This document shows positions 26,401-34,334 of a DNA stretch of 64,000 bases, in pieces. The notes beneath the pieces are model-generated. The model was not told where the DNA came from, searched no databases, and saw only the letters and a list, made by a program, of their open reading frames with translations. This DNA is from Magnolia sinica. Taxonomy: Eukaryota; Streptophyta; Magnoliopsida; Magnoliales; Magnoliaceae. Location of the stretch: positions 2,666,001 through 2,730,000 of the forward strand of contig NC_080577.1 in the NCBI RefSeq assembly GCF_029962835.1, in the 5' to 3' direction. The position numbers and the translations under genes were made by a program. Numbering within the stretch: position 1 is the first letter of the stretch; each line of letters begins with the position of its first letter.

Positions 26401-29400
26401 ATGGTGGAATACAGAATCATCAAGCCATTGTCTAATAAACCCCACCGCCTTCTGGTCCAACTTTTTCCAATCATCATCAGACATATCCTTGGATTTTGCT
26501 GATATGCCTAAAATTGGAGAATATAAGTCCTTGCAATAAAGCAAGTCCTCCATCTTAGCCTTCCATATGGTCTAGTTAGAACCATTGAGACTAATCATCC
26601 TTGATGAGCTACCTTCCATAATTCAGAAATGATCCCACTCCGTTCAATGAACTTATCTCTGATACCACTTTGTTAGGAGTCTTGCTCAAAACCTTAGGAT
26701 CTAACCTCCCAGAAACACCAGAATTATGGGATAATGAAGCAATGAAATAAATCAAAGCACAAACCACACCACACGAGATTTTTACGTGGAAAACCCTCAA
26801 AGAGGTAAAAACCACGAGACCTCGTCCAGATCAACAATCCACTATTAAGTAGAACGTTACAACCTTCTTTACTCACGTAGGAGTGGATAAATAATAAGAG
26901 AATAAAAGAAAAACGGAGAGATCTCACCAATTACGAGGACGTAGAAGCGCTGAGATATCGAGTGCACAGTAAATCACCTCTACGAGCATAACCTCTCTTA
27001 CATAAGCTTCCTCTCTCTCTCTCTCTCTTTCTCTCTCTCACACCTTTGATAGCCCTAAACCCTTTAACAAACCCTTGTAAAGCTTTAGGAAACCCTCTTG
27101 CATTACCTAAAAAGGCCCTAGGCACCTATATTTATAGATTTGGAAACCCCCTTTCGCACTTCTTGCAAAACCGCCTTCAATTTTCACAGTCCGCGCAAAA
27201 TCCGGACTCAAATCTGCGTAAGCTCGACTAGTTGAGCAGAATCCTCAACTAGTCGAGCATTGTTCACTTGACTGGTCGAGCACGCACCACATCTCCTCTG
27301 ACCTGAGGAGGAAAACCCCATCAAATTTCACATAGTAATCATTGCACAATTTTTACTATGTTTGGATAGTTATCAATTCTATTTTTTGGTTAGTATCGGA
27401 ATGGAACATCTTTTGTGCTAACTAGATGATAGTGTCTGGCTGGGTCGGATTTCTCCCGTGATCTTTTCTTTCTTTTTTTTGCTCTCTTTGTATTCTTTTC
27501 CTATGATGCTTTGGCTACAGGCCTTAAATAAATTTCCATTAATCTTCCAAAAAAAAAGAAAAGAAAAGAAAAGAAGAAGTCCAGCCGTTCTAGCTGGCCT
27601 GTGGGCTATTTGGGCTGAGAGAACAATTGTATGTTTAGGAAGTTCTCTAACTCTGGCCCCGTTGTTAGTGGAAGATCTCTAATGCTCATTAGGGAATGGG
27701 CCAATTATTGTGAGGTCTTTGGGGAGGTTTGCTTTCTTTTTTTTCTTTCTTTGCTTCTGCGGCTTGCCGCTTGTATTCTTTGCCTTCGGGCTTTGCTCCA
27801 ATAAAAATCATTATCTTAAAAAAATAAAAATAAAAAATCAACTTACTTTTCCTTAGTTTATTTTCCTAGCACAAGATACAAGGTGAGCATTATCTCACAA
27901 AAATGAGATTTCCACTTGTTATCCAAAAAAGATCCCCAAAAATGAAATCCATGGCTGAACAATGCCCTAGAATCCTTGGGAATCTATCATTGGATAATTA
28001 TTACGCTTTTCCTTTACTTTTTTTGTTATCCCAATTAGTTGGATAAGGATTAGATGATGACAATGATGATCCTTTGCTTTCAACCAATCCAAACACTCCT
28101 TTATGTAAACTGTTTGATTTCACTTCCTGACTCTTCTCGAGCCTGGCTTGGGAGGGACTGAGATTTCAGATTTTATTTAACTGACGTTTCTTTATCTGCT
28201 ATTTCTATTGAGGGTTTGTTCTACAGCGATGTGATTGTGTTCTCTCTTAGTTTGCAGTTTAATACCTACATTGCTTCTTCTTTTCTTTTTTCTTTTTTCT
28301 TGTTCAGTACTAGTTCTAGAAAAAGAATACAGGCCTTCAGCAAAGAGCAGGAGATGATGGTGAAAGACCTATTTGAACAGTGAGTGTTTCTATAACTTTT
28401 ATTTGTCATTCATAATATGTTCAGCGCTTGCTTGCAGCAGTCGAATGTAGTTTTCATGACCCTTTGAGTACTCGTATAAGCTCTTACTGATGATAGAATG
28501 TTAGAAAAGTCGTACTTGTTTGGGCTTAATATCTGGCTTTCTGGGTTCTATTTACTATGATTTGGCTATGCATTCTCTATGCAGGTTTAAAAGTCATAAG
28601 AAGTGTAGTCACATGATTGCAAATGCACTGGATGCTGACAACACATACACGGCAGCCCAAGTTTCCCGCAAACTCAGGCAACTTGGCCTACGAGTTCCTC
28701 AAAAGAAGAGGCAGTTAGAAGCCACATATATTTCAGGACAAGATGGCAAAGATTTAGTTGACACTGACAGCAAAGAGCCATCAGATGAAGAAGCATCAAT
28801 GTCACTAAAGGAAAGGTATCGAAATAAGAGGCAGTTTGAAGCCACAAATCTTTCAGGACAAGATGATGCTAAAGATTCAGTTGCCATTGACAGAGAAGAG
28901 CCATCAGATGAAGAAACCTTGTTGTCACTAAAGGAAAGGTGTGCCATTTGTTCACGTCTCTCTCTCTCATCTCCATGTTTGAATTTTGCTGCAACCTTTG
29001 GTCTTTATTGGATGTACATCCTCAGGTTTTGGCATTAAATCCTATCAATTCTTTGTATTCACCCCTTGCAAGTTTTTCTTAATCCCAGGAGAAAAGGCAA
29101 GGTGAGTAGCAAGTTAGTCAATAAGGAAGCTACCACGAATGGTGCATCCAAACGGAAGTTCGAAACAACATTATCACATGAGGATGATGGAGATGATGAA
29201 ATTTTAAGTGCTATTTTCAAGTAAGTATTCTTTTAGTTTGATCTAATTAGGGCAGTATCTTTTGTATTCACAACTATCCCTCCCCAACCCACCACACCCA
29301 CCCACACACGCGCGCGCGCACGCGCCAAAGGGATACACCTGGCTTTGAAAATTTCTAGAAGAACTGGAAGTAATTAAAAAACTCAATGCTTTTACCAATC

Positions 29401-32043
29401 TCCAACCTTTTTACACTAGTGAATAAAACTATCTCCCATGTCTTCTTTTTATGCCTCAATAGTTCTTCAGATGCACAAGGAGTCCTGCACACTGTTGGAT
29501 CCATTAACTAATGTTTCTGCCATAATATTTCATAGCTTTTGTACATCCTGCGAGCATTTAAAAAAATAATAATAATAAATTAAATCTTGCTTGCTGGTAG
29601 ATTCTTGTGATTTTGAACTTTGTTGCAAATGTAAATCTCCATGCTTCCCAATCCCATTGACAACAATTGGAGGTGTTTTGACTCCCCTTTCGCAATCTGC
29701 ATATGTTAGCTTCAAGTCCTTTTCTAGAACCTTATTGTTAGGGCTTTAGAATGTTCTTTAGATTGTTAGCTTATGAGGCTTCCTTTAGTTTCTCTAAAAT
29801 CTCTCTAATGTGATGTTTTCAAGATATTGACCACACGCACACACGCACACACATATTCGCAACATCCCTTAAGCTTTTAAATGGCACATGGGATGACTTA
29901 TCATCGATGTGAACCGTTCATTCATTCATACAACTAGGAGCAAGCCATGGTGCAAAAATCACACCAATCGGATGATCCTAAGCATCCAATCAATAGCATG
30001 GAAAATGGACAGTCAAGATTAAGCGGAGGACCAAAATAGTTCCAATCATCCTCTTAAAATAAGCAATAAAAGTGTGATCTATGACTCTTAAATAAAGGAC
30101 GGTTTTAACACATTGGCTCCATTCAAAGGGCTAGGATCATCCGATTGGAGTGATTTTTGCACCATGGCTTGCTCCCAATGTTACTATTGAATGAACCGTC
30201 CTGACCAATGATTGTGCATCCCAAGCGTCATGAAAAAGTTCAATGAAGCTCCAAAATGTCAGCAAAGCCCACATATAACATCCCCACCTCAATGGGGACA
30301 TTAACAACATCCCAAAGCTTTTAAATGACAAATCGGGTGATTCCATCATTGATTTGGGGGAGCGGCCAGCACTGGGTTTGCTCCCTACAGGCGTGGGTTC
30401 GACTGCCCTCCCGGCATTACCTGATGCACATGGTTGCGGCTGATTGTGTATATACGTAGGGAATAGTCTTGCCTAAAAAATGGGGTGAGGACACCTTGTG
30501 TTTAAAATAATTTTTTTTTAAAAAATCATCGATTTGGACTATTCATTCATTCATACAATGAGGAGCAAGCCATGAAAGTCACGCCAATCACATGATCTTA
30601 AGCGATTGATTGATATCATGGAAAATAGACAACCAAGATTGAGAAAAGAAACAAAAGAGCTCCAACCATCATCTTGAAACATCTGCCAGATAGATCCCAC
30701 TCTGGATTGCTTATGATTCCAAAGTAGCACTTTGGTTTGATGATTCTAACCATGTAATCTATGGCTCGTAAACAATGGATGGTTGTAACAAATTGGCTCC
30801 ATCCAAAGGGTTAGGATCATTAGATTAGTGTGGTTTTTGCACCATGGATTGCTCCCGTTGGTACTATTGAATGAACTGTCCTGATGGATGATTGGGCGTC
30901 CCATATGTCATTGAGAGAGAGAGAGAGAGAGGGAGGAACCTGCATGAGTTTGGTTGAGTAAAATCAGACCAGAACAAGCTATTTTTAAAGTGATCCTTGT
31001 ACCTTGGGCAAGCCACTTTGTGGTGGTTAGGCAAGGGTGAAGCTTAACCTCCCAGCGCCTAACCTCAGGATGGGGGCTGTTTCAGAAGACGGTCTCTGTT
31101 TCCAGCAAACTTGGGGTTAGCCACCGGAGGTAACAAAGGTGGGAAAACCAGCCGCTCACCCCCCCAAGCTATTTTAAAGCTTGAGAAACTCAGTCTGAGT
31201 GTGCTATCCAGTTTTGAGTTGACTCAATGAGTTTTTGTACGACACAAAAAGGAACTCAGTTGCATCTCATTTACTTTTGAAATTCATAATTCCATTCATT
31301 TTTAGGAAAAGTGGAAAGAAAGTTCCTCCCAAGCCAAAGGGTGACAAGCTCAAGACCCCCTCAGTTCAGGAAACAGCAAGTGGCAACGAGTCAGCAACTA
31401 GAGCTCCTGTGATAGAAAGGTATGATATCTCTCCATCTTCATTGAGATCTCATGCTGTTAACGGATAGCACGGAACCTCCCTGTGGCAGTGGCACTCTTT
31501 GCCCGACTTGGGAGGAACCCCCAGCAGTAAACTCTCAGGGCCCATTTGGTTACCATCAAAGTTTAATTCGGATGGTTGTCCAGCTAGGCCTGGCTGAATG
31601 GATTTGTCTGGATAGACTATTCTGCTGTACTTACTGCTGTTCTCCAAACACCGGGTCTCGTTAAGCATCTAAATCTCAAAAGGATAAGAGTCAGACACCC
31701 AAATCGCTAGTTGTAGATTCTTGCTGATTCTGCTTTCTGTCTCAGTGGAGAAATTGCCCAAGATGATGCAGCAGGACCTTCACAGATGGATGTTGGTGCA
31801 GCAATTGACCTTGCCGACTTGGTCGATGCAAATGCTAAGCTGGCAAAAATTGATGGTGAAAAGCAGCCAGATGAAGTACCCAAAGAGGGTGTAGAACTTT
31901 CAGCCGCTGTAGACTACCTGCCAAATCAGCAAACATACGATGAGCTGGAAGACTCAGGTGATGATATGGGGGCTGTGGTACCAAAGAACATTACATCGAG
32001 AAGGAAACTCAGGATGGTAATTGATTTTGAGGATGATGAGTAA
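8411..32043 (+). CDS. ATIM: TIMELESS replication-fork protection protein (complete, 20 exons)
   Basis: TIMELESS, with TIPIN, stabilises stalled forks and couples helicase to polymerase in the nucleus. Exons: 8411-8513, 8630-8782, 8854-9013, 10600-10918, 11401-11538, 11620-11812, 11985-12115, 12203-12418, 12566-12732, 17437-17515, 19189-20079, 20162-20538, 20645-20707, 20785-20880, 21152-21406, 28308-28379, 28585-28938, 29089-29220, 31306-31419, 31746-32043 (4,311 nt, 1,436 residues; every phase agrees). Residues 1-553 form the TIMELESS N-terminal domain (FLRRDDPQTRDVFKQV, GPIAATMNEAMF, LLPEDSKEPQTARILLYKIF, LMENLQARGTLR). Exon 11 carries a basic patch, then five 28-residue acidic repeats (574-713). 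Exon 12 carries MKKMKSQPLLFVEVLFWKTR. The C-terminal third has two related modules (exons 14-15 and 16-17) and an acidic tail ending VIDFEDDE. It is longer than I expect for plant TIMELESS, mostly through the exon 11 repeats. Intron 15 holds a copia element. Confidence 0.95.
9412..9721. mobile_element. hAT-like MITE in TIMELESS intron 3 (tentative)
   Basis: The ends read GGGAGTGTTTGGATGC and, inverted, GGGGTCGTTTGGATGC, the GTTTGG-type terminal repeat common in plant hAT MITEs. The inside repeats TTTACAG and AAATGAATTT words on both strands. No matching 8-bp target duplication was found, so the exact ends are uncertain. Confidence 0.45.
10059..10480. repeat. GGGTTGG/CCAACCC-rich inverted repeat in TIMELESS intron 3
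   Basis: Both ends are rich in GGGTCAGGTTGGGTT-like words in opposite orientation, and the outermost bases (AGGGGTGCAAC and, inverted, AGGTGCTACAAGG) look like weak terminal repeats. A related stretch sits at 41.06-41.56 kb. It is probably an old nonautonomous DNA element. Confidence 0.4.
11814..11917. repeat. 52-bp tandem duplication in TIMELESS intron 6
   Basis: Two near-identical 52-base units (11814-11865 and 11866-11917), each containing TCTCTAATTGAGGTCTTC and ACTCTTGGCTCATTTAATG. They start one base after the splice donor of exon 6, so the duplication begins at the 5' splice site. Confidence 0.85.
13384..14010. repeat. Direct ~330-bp repeat in TIMELESS intron 9
   Basis: The stretch starting CGATATCCCAAAAGCA at 13385 recurs at 13715, and TTCCTTCATCTCCTTGTCAA at about 13577 recurs near 13953. 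The second copy has an extra segment of about 45 bases. Open frames that cross it are repeat-derived. I cannot assign it to an element family. Confidence 0.7.
14186..15404. repeat. 1.2-kb foldback palindrome in TIMELESS intron 9
   Basis: The left half, read forwards, matches the right half read as reverse complement almost from end to end. Outer parts share TACCTTTTTCAAAA and TTTTCAATAAGCTAC, then AAGTAATTATCATTG, GTGGACCACA and TTTCATATAATCATCAC. The arms are about 600 bases and seem about 80% alike, meeting near 14.78 kb with little spacer. No ORF of note lies inside. This is the shape of a foldback-type nonautonomous DNA element, or of two head-to-head MITE copies. No target duplication was found. 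Confidence 0.75.
15816..17240. mobile_element. Nonautonomous hAT-like element with nested repeats, TIMELESS intron 9
   Basis: The ends are AGGGGTGTTTGTTTTT and, inverted, TAGGGGGTGTTTGTTTTTA. Inside lie a GTAGCATATGCTAC-type inverted repeat (about 15.94-16.66 kb) and a GTGGGCCCCAC-type dispersed repeat (about 16.70-17.13 kb), which suggests nesting. The 8 bases outside each end match only in part, so age or end calls are uncertain. Confidence 0.45.
18005..18600 (+). mobile_element. L1-type LINE remnant with RNase H-like sequence, TIMELESS intron 10
   Basis: Plus-strand readings give WSSPVRFEINSDG (the start of the RNase H domain in plant L1 elements), RGTLRDHRE, and later IADVLAKG near the end of such domains. 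The remnant is broken by frame loss and an AT-rich insertion, and has no intact ORF. The host gene runs in the same direction. Confidence 0.5.
19249..19668 (+). repeat. Coding minisatellite: five 84-bp units in TIMELESS exon 11
   Basis: Five in-frame 84-base units encode VEKMVEEDASVPKADDSSHD followed by IANSTGEQ, with few changes between units. Units 2 and 4 are nearly the same and the outer units are the most diverged, the usual pattern of slippage or unequal exchange. The product is acidic and probably unstructured. Confidence 0.95.
21916..22707 (-). repeat. 3' LTR of the intron-15 copia element
   Basis: 792 bases, TG...CA ends. It is longer than its partner because a CTCGACTGGTCGAGCA-type subrepeat is present about eight times near 22.46-22.64 kb. 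Confidence 0.88.
26671..27323 (-). repeat. 5' LTR of the intron-15 copia element
   Basis: 653 bases, TG...CA ends, adjoining the Met-tRNA primer site. It holds only about three copies of the GACTGGTCGAGCA subrepeat. The outer edge was set by the TG/CA rule and the near-matching 5-bp flank. Confidence 0.85.
27430..27578 (+). mobile_element. LINE-like 3' end with poly-A, TIMELESS intron 15
   Basis: A T/C-rich 3' UTR-like stretch with GGCCTTAAATAAATTTCC ends in a long A-rich tail with G interruptions. It is similar in style to the L1 tail next to it. Only the tail is present; no coding part is recognisable. Confidence 0.45.
27579..27838 (+). mobile_element. 5'-truncated L1 LINE, TIMELESS intron 15
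   Basis: It begins in a reading like LAGLWAIWAERT, the WxIWxERN motif near the C-terminus of plant L1 ORF2. It continues to a T-rich 3' UTR with TTGTATTCTTTGCCTTCGGG and ends in AATAAAAATC plus an A-rich tail. Severe 5' truncation is normal for L1 insertions. Confidence 0.65.
28706..28938 (+). repeat. 40-residue tandem duplication in TIMELESS exon 17
   Basis: Unit 1 (28706-28825) and unit 2 (from 28826 to the exon end) both encode KRQ-EAT--SGQD, then EEPSDEE or KEPSDEE, then SLKER. The true splice donor ends unit 2 (GGAAAG then GTGTGC). Unit 1 keeps a matching GGAAAG/GTATCG, a possible cryptic donor at 28816/28817. Confidence 0.85.
29872..30240. mobile_element. MITE with long terminal inverted repeats, copy 1, TIMELESS intron 18
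   Basis: The left arm (GAACCGTTCATTCATTC, GGAGCAAGCCATGGTGCAA) recurs inverted on the right as GACGGTTCATTCAATAG and GGGAGCAAGCCATGGTGCAA. The arms are about 90-100 bases. A second copy of the family follows directly. Confidence 0.7.
30316..30912. mobile_element. MITE of the same family, copy 2, split by a SINE
   Basis: It shares AAGCTTTTAAATG, TTCATTCATTCATACAA and GAGGAGCAAGCCATG with copy 1, and has the inverted right arm ending near 30.9 kb. A 167-bp SINE sits inside its left arm, so the MITE is older than the SINE. Confidence 0.65.
30358..30524 (+). mobile_element. tRNA-derived SINE with 13-bp target duplication
   Basis: It has a B-box-like GGTTCGACTGCC near its 5' end and ends in a T/A-rich tail. 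It is flanked by ATCATTGATTTGG (30345-30357) and ATCATCGATTTGG (30525-30537), a 13-bp target duplication with one change. It is nested in the second intronic MITE. Confidence 0.7.
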
Positions 32044-32162
32044 GGTTGCAATGAACAAGGCCTTGACCCTTCATGTGATTTTGCCATCTGCACTACTGTT
32101 TTTACTTATGATCTGATGCGAGAATGTTATTAGTAAATGTTGTAACAGATGAACAGAAAATA

Positions 32163-32168
32163 AATAAA
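32163..32168 (+). terminator. Likely poly-A signal of TIMELESS
   Basis: AATAAA lies about 120 bases past the stop codon in an AT-rich stretch, a normal place for a plant near-upstream element. Plant poly-A signals are loose, so this is a suggestion. Confidence 0.4.
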
Positions 32169-33614
32169 AATAGTGAGAAGTGTTTGCTAATGGAATTTTT
32201 TTTGTTGTTATTGTTGTTTGTTTGAATGTTATTTTTATTGTTATCTCTGAGAGGTACTGTAATATTTTATTGGGTCAATGGTGTCAAGAACTTGCTAATT
32301 CTAGCAAGGCATTCACCCGCCCAGTGCCTCACTAGTCAAGTCAGCTTTCACCCATGCTTGGCGAAGAGCTTGGCTCTGATGCTAGAGAAGCAAAAGTTAG
32401 CAATGCTCAAATCTACAGGTAGCCAAGGTACCTGAGCCAATTTAAATAGATCTGGGTCCATTCTTAAAAATCATTTAGTTTGTGCCATCTTGGTGTTTGT
32501 CTTAACAAACTGACTCGTTCTGTCCTGAGTCGAGTTGCAACTCCCCTGAGTTGACTCAGCAGGTGACTTGTGGTGTTGAACAACCAGATTGGGTCTTAAC
32601 GAGTCCCAGTCAACTTGGGCGAGTCACATCAGACTCGTCCGAGTCTTTAAATCATGGTAATGTATAGAATACACAGATTTTAGTTAACTGGGGCCAGTGC
32701 TCGCGGATGGTGTTCCTAGCTGGATTGGGCCATCCGGGCGTCTATTAGGTTTGAACAGTTCATATTCACGTTACTAATATAAGGTATTACCCAGCAAGAT
32801 CATTCTTCAATGAGAGCCATTGAAAATTTTCTTCGTTCTGGATTCATCCCCAACGAGAGTTTGCTGTGCCCCCACAGAAGCTAGGTGCGCCCACACCCAT
32901 CTTTGTGAGAAATCCACCCCATTCATCCGTTTTTGCTACCTCCAAGTGCATGAGCCCAAAATTGAGACTGATCCAACACTTAAAGTGGGCCACACTGCTG
33001 GAAATAAATGGGATGGAAATGAGCACGGTTGAAACCTTCTACGGCCCCACCATAAAGTTCATATTCCATCCAAAACGTGATGTTACTGCGCTGGTAATCT
33101 AGATGGGGCTCACCGTGATGTTTGTGAGAAATCCACCTCGTCCATCCGTTTTTTGAGTTCCTTTTGGGACATGCGACCAAACATGAGCTGGATCCAAGAC
33201 CCAAGTGAGCCACACGAGAGGAAACAGTGGACCACCGTTAAAATATTTGCATGGCCACAGAAGTTTTTTATCAGGATAAGATTTTTCGTTTTCAAATCAT
33301 CACAGTGGGAAAGACCTTATAAACGGTTTGGATGGAATATAAACATCAAGTTGGATTGCGGGAGGTTTCAACCGAAGGCATTTCTTTCCCAAATTTCCTT
33401 GTGTTGTGGCCCACTTGGGTCATGGATCCATCTCATTTTTGGTCGCATTACCTAAAATGAGCTAGTAAAACTGTAAAACGGATGGACGGGGTGCATTTCT
33501 CACCAACATCAAGGTGGCCCCACCTAGATTCCCAGGAAATCCGCGTCCCAGAAGTTACTGTTCTCGGGGCACGGCTAACTTGCGTCCTAAGTTCCATCAA
33601 AATGGGGTGAGACC

Positions 33615-34100
33615 TCGGATCCACCAAGTGGATGGGACCCTGACTGTGGGGCCCACTATGATGTATAGGACTAAATCTACCCCGTCCATCCTTATTGAAA
33701 GCTCATTTTAGGCGTGATCCAAAAAATGAAGCAGCTCCAAATCCCAGATGGACCATAGTATAGGAAACAGTGGTGATTGACCATTAAAAACTTCTTGTGG
33801 GCTACAAAAGCTTTGGATCAAGATGATATATGCGTGGTCTCTTCATCTAGGTGTTTGTGACCTTATCAACAGGTTGGATGGAAAATTCGCATCCAGGTAG
33901 AGTCCTTGAATTTTTAATGGTGGGGATCCAATCACGACTGTTTCCTGTGGTGTGGTCCATCTAACATTTTCCTCAGCTTCATTTTTTGTTATCATGCTGA
34001 AATGAGCTTTAAAAATGGTAGGACGGTGTGGATTTAAGGTACATATATCACTGTAAGTCCCACAGTCAGAGGTCCCACCCACCTCGGTGGATCCGGGTTT
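33615..34100. repeat. Dispersed TIR repeat of the GGATCCACC...GACTGTGGGGCCC family
   Basis: Its left end (GGATCCACCAAGTGGATGGG, then ACCCTGACTGTGGGGCCC) recurs inverted on the right (GGATCCACCGAGGTGGGTGG, then ACCTCTGACTGTGGG). The element at 47473-47975 has the same plan. Ends are approximate and no target duplication was found. Confidence 0.5.
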
Positions 34101-34158
34101 CACCAAATCCGCAGCCGGAGCACTTATGTGGGTCCCTGGCAACGCAGTCTGGATCGTT

Positions 34159-34233
34159 AGTCGCGACAGACACAGCGAATTCTAATAATCCCAAGCAATT
34201 TACGAACTGAGTCGTCTTTTCAGTCGCGACAGA
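34159..34233. promoter_or_regulatory. Repeated AGTCGCGACAGA box upstream of FCF1
   Basis: The 12-base string AGTCGCGACAGA occurs at 34159-34170 and again at 34222-34233, each around the palindrome TCGCGA, 100-175 bases before the FCF1 ATG. It could be a paired regulatory box or a small local duplication. Confidence 0.4.
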
Positions 34234-34279
34234 AAGAGGCGATTTAAAACCCTCCCTCCTCCTTCCACCTTCACCGGTT

Positions 34280-34288
34280 TTAGGGTTT
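34280..34288 (-). promoter_or_regulatory. Telo-box upstream of FCF1
   Basis: TTAGGGTTT, the complement of AAACCCTAA, lies 47 bases before the ATG. Telo-boxes are typical of plant ribosomal-protein and ribosome-biogenesis promoters, in line with FCF1 function. Confidence 0.6.
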
Positions 34289-34334
34289 AGAGGCAGTTGC
34301 GAATTTGACCCTCGTTCAAGTGTTATTTACAGAA

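Larger units (their letters stand above)
21916..27323 (-). mobile_element. Ty1/copia LTR retrotransposon, old and broken, in TIMELESS intron 15
   Basis: This 5.4-kb element is antisense to TIMELESS. In element order it has gag (UBN2-like), a CCHC zinc knuckle, protease, integrase, reverse transcriptase with YVDDM and RNase H, all copia type. A primer site matching the initiator-Met tRNA end (TGGTATCAGAG) sits next to the 5' LTR. The flanking 5 bases are AATTC and AATTT, a target duplication with one change. It looks broken, with roughly five interruptions, and the LTRs differ at about 7 of the first 100 bases, so it is a fossil of some age. Confidence 0.9.
32044..34334. other. Intergenic region between TIMELESS and FCF1: 3' UTR, dispersed repeats, FCF1 promoter
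   Basis: After the TIMELESS 3' UTR come a GAGTTGACTCGG-type repeat (about 32.5-32.66 kb), then two or three elements of the GTGGGCCCAC/ATGGACGG family (about 32.87-33.09, 33.09-33.54 and 33.61-34.10 kb). The last has inverted ends around GGATCCACC and GACTGTGGG. I see no gene. The FCF1 promoter starts after about 34.14 kb. Confidence 0.7.

Noticed and set aside
28018-28065. Possible second RTE LINE tail (CATCATCTAATCCTTATCC on the minus strand)
   Set aside because: Only about 45 bases match and the GCCGAC box is absent. Too little to call.
29306-29327. CACACGCGCGCGCGCACGCGCC purine-pyrimidine run
   Set aside because: Could form Z-DNA, but it is a simple repeat inside an intron with no further sign of function.
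30990-31170. Possible SINE in TIMELESS intron 18 (GGTGGTTAGGCAAGGGTG...)
   Set aside because: No clear pol III boxes, tail or target duplication.
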